The notes under the pieces were generated by a model that was not told the DNA's origin, made no database searches, and saw only the letters and a list, made by a program, of their open reading frames with translations. A stretch of DNA of 64,000 nt from a bacterium (GTDB lineage: Bacteria > Actinomycetota > Acidimicrobiia > Spongiisociales > UBA5794): contig JAAETI010000123.1 of NCBI GenBank assembly GCA_024228555.1, positions 1-64,000 of the forward strand. The letters are read 5' to 3'. The position numbers and the translations under genes are program-made. This document shows, one piece after another, positions 59,704-64,000 of the stretch. Position 1 is the first letter of the stretch; each line of letters begins with the position of its first letter.

Positions 59704-61254
59704 ATGAACATGGAGGAATTTCGGATCCGGACCCGACAGGTCGTCAACGATCCGACCCTCACCTACCACCAGCGTAAGCATTACCTAGCCGGTCTCGCCG
59801 AAGGCGTGCTCGAGTATCCGACGCTGAGCGAAGCCGCAGCCGAGGCGCTCAACAAGCAGATCATCTGTGACCTTTTTGAGGGTCCTGCCCCCTACCGCGG
59901 CCGCTACATCCTGCCCAACTACGCCAAGGCCCTCCAGAACGGATCAGCCCACCTCGAGCTCGACGCACCCACCGACCTCGACGAAGCGCTGAACTTCCTT
60001 CTCATCATGTACACCCAGGTGCCGTCGATCACCGGTTACCCCGTCTACTTGGGCGACTTCGACAAGATCCTCGAACCGTATGTGGCGGATGAGGACGACG
60101 AATCTCTCTACAGGAAGCTCAAGCTCTTCTGGCGTGCGCTCGACCGCATGCTTCCCGATGCATTCGTACACACCAACCTCGGCCCCCACGACAGCAGGAT
60201 CTCCCGCACGCTATTCCGCATCGAGCGCGAACTGCTGCAGGTTGTCCCCAATGTCAGCCTGAAGGTGGACCCCGACCTCACCCCCGATGACCTCATCCTC
60301 GATGCGGTGATGACCGTCTTCGAGACCGGCAAGCCCCACTTCGTCAGCCACCCGCTGATGGTGCGCGATCTTGGTGAAGACTACGCGGCCGTCAGTTGCT
60401 ACAACTCGCTGAAGATCGGTGGGGGCTCGCACACGCTCAACCGGCTCAACCTCAAAGAGGTTGCGCTTCTCCATCAGGGGAACATCGACAGCTTCCTCGA
60501 CGAGACCCTTCCGCACTACGTCGAGCTTCTCGCTGAGCTGATCGAAGCACGGATCCGCTACCTGGTCGAAGATGCCAAGTTCTTTGAGCACGACTTCCTT
60601 GCCGTCGAGGGGCTCATCGAACTCGACAAGTTCTCGGCGATGTACGGCGTGTACGGACTCGCCGAATCGGTCGACCTCCTCATGGAGGCAGCAGGCAAGG
60701 AAGGTCGATACGGCCACGACGAAGAAGCCAATGCGCTGTCGTACCGCATCATTGAGAGGATCTCAACACTCGTTGCCGACCGCCCGATGCCCTACTGTGA
60801 AGGCAACAACGGCAGGGCATTCCTTCACTCGCAATCGGGAATCGATAGCGATCTCGAAGTAACCGCTGGAACCCGGATTCCGATCGGTGAAGAACCCGAG
60901 ATGTTCGACCACATTCGGGCCGTTGCCCCCCACCACGACCTGTTCCCAGCAGGCGTGAGTGACATTTTCCACGTAGAAGACACCGTACGTCGTAACCCCT
61001 CCGCGATGGTGGATATCATCCGGGGAGCCTTCAGGGAAGGCATGCGGGACTTCACGTTCAATCTTGCAACGAACGGCTTCATCCGAATTACCGGGTATCT
61101 CGTCCGGAAATGCGACGTTGAACAGTTCGACGAGATGGGCGGCCGGCACGGAAGCACGGTGTTTGCGGCTGGGTCGGTGAAGAACTCGCACGTGACGAAC
61201 AGATACGTAAAGCGAGTCCTCAGCCGTGAGAGCAGCCCAAGGGCACCTCAATGA
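59704..61254 (+). CDS. yjjI: YjjI family glycyl radical enzyme
   Basis: ATG 59704 follows AGGAGG by 7 nt. The 516-residue product (same length as E. coli YjjI) has the features of this glycyl-radical family: a candidate active-site Cys232 in AAVSCYNSLKIGGGSHTLNR and a C-terminal glycyl-radical segment RITGYLVRK with Gly464. The next gene, overlapping by 29 bp, is the matching activase. The reaction of YjjI enzymes is not established; glycyl radicals are destroyed by O2, so the enzyme should work under anoxic or microoxic conditions. Confidence 0.9.
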   Translation: MNMEEFRIRTRQVVNDPTLTYHQRKHYLAGLAEGVLEYPTLSEAAAEALNKQIICDLFEGPAPYRGRYILPNYAKALQNGSAHLELDAPTDLDEALNFLLIMYTQVPSITGYPVYLGDFDKILEPYVADEDDESLYRKLKLFWRALDRMLPDAFVHTNLGPHDSRISRTLFRIERELLQVVPNVSLKVDPDLTPDDLILDAVMTVFETGKPHFVSHPLMVRDLGEDYAAVSCYNSLKIGGGSHTLNRLNLKEVALLHQGNIDSFLDETLPHYVELLAELIEARIRYLVEDAKFFEHDFLAVEGLIELDKFSAMYGVYGLAESVDLLMEAAGKEGRYGHDEEANALSYRIIERISTLVADRPMPYCEGNNGRAFLHSQSGIDSDLEVTAGTRIPIGEEPEMFDHIRAVAPHHDLFPAGVSDIFHVEDTVRRNPSAMVDIIRGAFREGMRDFTFNLATNGFIRITGYLVRKCDVEQFDEMGGRHGSTVFAAGSVKNSHVTNRYVKRVLSRESSPRAPQ

Positions 61255-62083
61255 TGTAATTCGGTTTAGTGCGGTCGACGGACCGGGCAACCGATTTGTT
61301 GTATTCCTGCAGGGATGCAATTTCGACTGCATCGCCTGTCACAACCCCTACACCATCAACGAATGTGACAGCTGTGGGGTTTGTGTCGAACCATGCCCCG
61401 AGATGGTCCTGTGGTTCGATGGCAGGCATCAGGTAGTCGTCGACGATGATCAGTGCACTGATTGCGGGATTTGCATCGATGTCTGCCCCTCGGACAGCAC
61501 CCCGCTGAGCAAGATGGTCGAACTCGATGATCTTCTTGGCCGAATCGAAGAGGTATCGCACTTCATCTCCGGCATAACCGTCTCGGGTGGAGAGCCAACA
61601 CTCCAAGCCGATTACGTTGCCGGCCTCTTCTGTTCGCTCAAGTGTTCAGACAAGCTCGGCCACCTAACGACCTTCGTGGATTCCAACGGATCAGCCGACC
61701 GGGAGACCTGGGATCGGCTGCTGCCGGTCATGGACGGAGCAATGGTCGACCTCAAGGCTCTCGACCCCGGGACTCACAAGGAGATGACCGGCGTCGACAA
61801 CGCAGCCGTGCTCGATTCGATCAGATACCTCGCAGAATGGCAGCGTCTCTACGAGGTCCGGCTGCTCATGGTCCCCGGCAAGAACGACTCCCCTGAAGTC
61901 GTCGAACGCACTGCACGCTGGCTCTTCGACGTCGACCCTGAGATGCGCATCAAGTTGATTGGGTTCCGCCAGCACGGCGTCCGACCCCAGTTCTCGCACA
62001 TACCCGAAGCCGAGGCTGCACATATCGAGTCTCTTGCTGAGATAATCAAGAAGGTCGGCATCAAAGAACTGGTTGTCGTCTAG
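61226..62083 (+). CDS. yjjW: YjjW family glycyl-radical-enzyme activase (radical SAM)
   Basis: The 285-residue protein has the radical-SAM cluster motif at Cys31, Cys35 and Cys38 in LQGCNFDCIACHNPYTI. A ferredoxin-like insert with two CxxCxxCxxxC groups follows (CDSCGVCVEPCP and CTDCGICIDVCP), then ITVSGGEPTLQ, the SAM-binding GGE motif. It matches E. coli YjjW along its length. It would abstract a hydrogen from the glycine of YjjI using SAM. GTG start inside the yjjI 3' end; translational coupling is likely. Confidence 0.92.
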   Translation: MRAAQGHLNDVIRFSAVDGPGNRFVVFLQGCNFDCIACHNPYTINECDSCGVCVEPCPEMVLWFDGRHQVVVDDDQCTDCGICIDVCPSDSTPLSKMVELDDLLGRIEEVSHFISGITVSGGEPTLQADYVAGLFCSLKCSDKLGHLTTFVDSNGSADRETWDRLLPVMDGAMVDLKALDPGTHKEMTGVDNAAVLDSIRYLAEWQRLYEVRLLMVPGKNDSPEVVERTARWLFDVDPEMRIKLIGFRQHGVRPQFSHIPEAEAAHIESLAEIIKKVGIKELVVV

Positions 62084-62097
62084 ATCGGGAGGCAGAC

Positions 62098-63270
62098 GTG
62101 GGCAACGAAACGCTGATCAACGACCGTATCGACCAGCTCGTTGCGGAGCACGATCCCGCCGGTGACCGTACCGAGTTCATGAGAGCACAGTTCGACCTTG
62201 GCATCGCCTGGGTGGCGTTTCCTAAGGGACGGGGTGGGCTGGGTCTCCCCCACAGCTACCAGGACCACGTCGACAAACGCCTCGACGCCATCACCGAGCA
62301 CCGCCCCACGTTCTTCGACATCATCGGACACGGCATGGGCGCCCCCATGTTGCTGGCCCACGGCACAGACGAACAGTGTGATCGCTACCTCCGCCCTCTC
62401 TTCACCGGTGAAGAGGTTTGGTGCCAACTCTTCTCCGAGCCGGGTGCCGGATCGGACGTCGCCGGACTCTCAACCCGCGCCATCAAGGATGGGGATGAGT
62501 GGATCGTCAACGGACAGAAGGTTTGGACCACAGTTGCCCACATCGCCAAATGGGGGATGCTGGTGGCCCGAACCGACCCCGAAGCTCCCAAGCATCGTGG
62601 CATGACCTACTTCCTCATGGACATGCAAGCTGAAGGCGTTGAGATCCGTCCGTTGCGCCAGATCACGGGCGAAGCGGAGTTCAACGAGGTCTACATGACC
62701 GACCTTCGCATCCCAGAGAGCCAACGAATCGACCAGGTTGGCGCGGGGTGGAGGGTCGCCCTCACCACGTTGATGAACGAGCGGGTGGCGATCGGGGGCA
62801 GAGTGGGACCTCGCCATTCAGGGCCGATCGGAGAGCTGCTCGATGTGTGGAAGGAACGCGGCGGTACCGATGCGGACCGTGATCGCGTTATGCAACTGTG
62901 GGTCGAGGCAGAAGCAGCCAGGCTCACCAACCTGCGGGCACAGCAGAACCGGACCCACGGTACCCCCGGCCCCGAAGGGAGCACGGCCAAGCTCGTCTTC
63001 GCCGAACTCAACAAGCAGATTTACTCGAAGGCGGTCGAGCTCCTCGGGGCAGCAGGCATGCTCTACGACACCTACGACCTGATCATCCCCGAAGGACCCG
63101 ATGATGTGCGCAGCGATATCCGCCGCTCCTTCCTCCGCAGCCGAGCCAACTCGATCGAAGGGGGGACCTCAGAAATCATGAGGAACATCCTGGGAGAGAG
63201 AGTCCTCGGTCTCCCAGGAGAGCCTCGGATCGACAAGGATCTGCCCTGGGCCGAGGTTCCCCGCGGCTAG
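62098..63270 (+). CDS. acyl-CoA dehydrogenase
   Basis: The 390-residue FAD enzyme has the family blocks WCQLFSEPGAGSDVAGL, NGQKVWTT, FNEVYMTDLRIPE and, near the end, SIEGGTSEIMRNILGERVLGLP, where the Glu before GG is in the region of the catalytic base. It introduces a double bond in an acyl-CoA and hands electrons to ETF; chain specificity is unknown. GTG start with GGGAGG 5 nt upstream, 14 bp after yjjW, so it is probably in the same transcript. Confidence 0.92.
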   Translation: MGNETLINDRIDQLVAEHDPAGDRTEFMRAQFDLGIAWVAFPKGRGGLGLPHSYQDHVDKRLDAITEHRPTFFDIIGHGMGAPMLLAHGTDEQCDRYLRPLFTGEEVWCQLFSEPGAGSDVAGLSTRAIKDGDEWIVNGQKVWTTVAHIAKWGMLVARTDPEAPKHRGMTYFLMDMQAEGVEIRPLRQITGEAEFNEVYMTDLRIPESQRIDQVGAGWRVALTTLMNERVAIGGRVGPRHSGPIGELLDVWKERGGTDADRDRVMQLWVEAEAARLTNLRAQQNRTHGTPGPEGSTAKLVFAELNKQIYSKAVELLGAAGMLYDTYDLIIPEGPDDVRSDIRRSFLRSRANSIEGGTSEIMRNILGERVLGLPGEPRIDKDLPWAEVPRG

Positions 63271-63356
63271 CCACCCGAGGACGTGCCTGGTTATTGGTGC
63301 TCAAGGAGTACTCCAATACACCCGATCCTCATAGTCGACTTGAAGGAAGGTCGTAC

Positions 63357-64000
63357 GTGCACGATTTCTACGGGACTGTTCGTCTTCTCGATGAGCCCGA
63401 TGCGGCTCTCGATGCGAAAGTAACCCTTGACCTCAACCGGGTTTCGATCCGCGCTGCCGATGCCGAGATCGGCAGCTGGCCTCACGCTGATGTCCTGGTC
63501 AAGAAAGAGAAGGACGGTCTTCACCTGTTTGCGGACGGCGAGACACTCCTGCTCAGCCTAGAGAACAGTGACTTCTTTCTTGATCTGCTCGGTGTGAAAG
63601 AAGACCCCAAACCGTCGCGAAAGCGCCGTGCGAATAAGGCAAAGCCTGCACCGGTTGTCACCGATGCCTCCCCTCCCGATGGCTATGGCGACCTCAGAAC
63701 CAAGGCCGCCGCCATCTATCTCGAAGATTCAAAACTCAATCGTTGGCTTGCCATTGGAATGGCCGTTGCCGCCACCTTTATTCTGATCGGGGCCGCGCTG
63801 AACTGGGGCCCGTTCCGCTTGCTCGATCCAGGAAGTTTTCCGATCGGCCGACTACTCGCCGGCTTTGGAGCGTTTGGCGGTCTCGTTGGTTTGTACTTCG
63901 CCTACTTCGACAGCAACCGCATCACCGGCTCCGCTATAGCGATCGCTGCCGGTGTCGTGACTTTCGTCGTGATGTATTTCTACACGGGTGCAGCTCGTCT
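63357..64000 (+). CDS. hypothetical membrane protein, cut by the window end
   Basis: GTG 63357 follows GAAGGAAGG and opens a frame with no stop to the window end (at least 214 codons). The N-terminal ~80 residues (HDFYGTVRLLDEPDAALDAK, ADVLVKKEKDGLHLFADGETLL) form a beta-rich domain; a basic, Pro-rich linker (KPSRKRRANKAKPAP) leads to at least three membrane helices (from about 137). I do not recognise the family; the missing C-terminus might change this. Confidence 0.75.
   Translation, partial: MHDFYGTVRLLDEPDAALDAKVTLDLNRVSIRAADAEIGSWPHADVLVKKEKDGLHLFADGETLLLSLENSDFFLDLLGVKEDPKPSRKRRANKAKPAPVVTDASPPDGYGDLRTKAAAIYLEDSKLNRWLAIGMAVAATFILIGAALNWGPFRLLDPGSFPIGRLLAGFGAFGGLVGLYFAYFDSNRITGSAIAIAAGVVTFVVMYFYTGAAR

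Overview
The window is high-GC chromosomal DNA of an actinobacterium. Supporting signs are an Ino1-type myo-inositol-1-phosphate synthase behind a PadR regulator (the mycobacterial order), a Ddn-like F420-dependent reductase, a DUF664/DinB protein, a DUF222/HNH (13E12-type) protein, a short-chain UppS-like prenyltransferase and a cell-wall LPXTG protein. Many genes have a -10-like hexamer 6-7 nt before the start codon, as expected for leaderless mRNAs, which are common in Actinobacteria. An Acidimicrobiia-like lineage is my inference only. I recognised no tRNA, rRNA, CRISPR array, prophage or intact insertion sequence.

Layout. 1-9.8 kb: an OB-fold-like membrane protein, a flavin reductase, a CNNM/CBS transporter with a TetR gene divergent from a DHA2 drug exporter, a VanW protein, and the padR-ino1 operon under a perfect 16-bp inverted repeat. 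9.8-13.9 kb: AP endonuclease IV, a PH-like membrane protein and pyrE, then an alpha/beta hydrolase and a winged-helix protein, flanked by two look-alike hairpin loci that may be small RNAs. 13.9-24.4 kb: the surface-protein island, with a secreted two-domain spondin-like protein, an IS481-like transposase relic, and a 2879-residue LPVTG-anchored protein carrying about nine DUF11-type and twelve SdrD_B-type repeats. 24.4-32 kb: TetR, UppS, tandem GNAT, TrhA, cupin, then a DASS transporter translationally coupled to a CAP-domain histidine kinase and a response regulator.

32-39.2 kb: a three-gene TetR/SRPBCC unit with an operator inside its promoter, and a four-gene PhoD/PEP-synthase-like/membrane operon. 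39.2-47.5 kb: Lrp versus alanine dehydrogenase (divergent), ACT-domain GcvR-like, Ddn-like, DinB, aldo-keto reductase, APH-like kinase, gamma-glutamylcyclotransferase and GNAT genes, with two paralogous four-helix membrane proteins. 47.5-51.6 kb: an accessory patch with a hypothetical gene, gene debris with short repeats, a DUF222-HNH gene, a lipoprotein and a gene-tail duplicate.

51.6-57.9 kb: the arginine operon argC-J-B-R-G-H, transcribed leftward from a near-perfect promoter with an AT-rich candidate ArgR site. It lacks argD and argF, and argJ carries an exact 60-bp tandem duplication. 57.9-64 kb: a 52-residue membrane protein, a polytopic membrane protein, a yjjI-yjjW glycyl-radical enzyme/activase pair followed closely by an acyl-CoA dehydrogenase, and a membrane protein cut by the window end.
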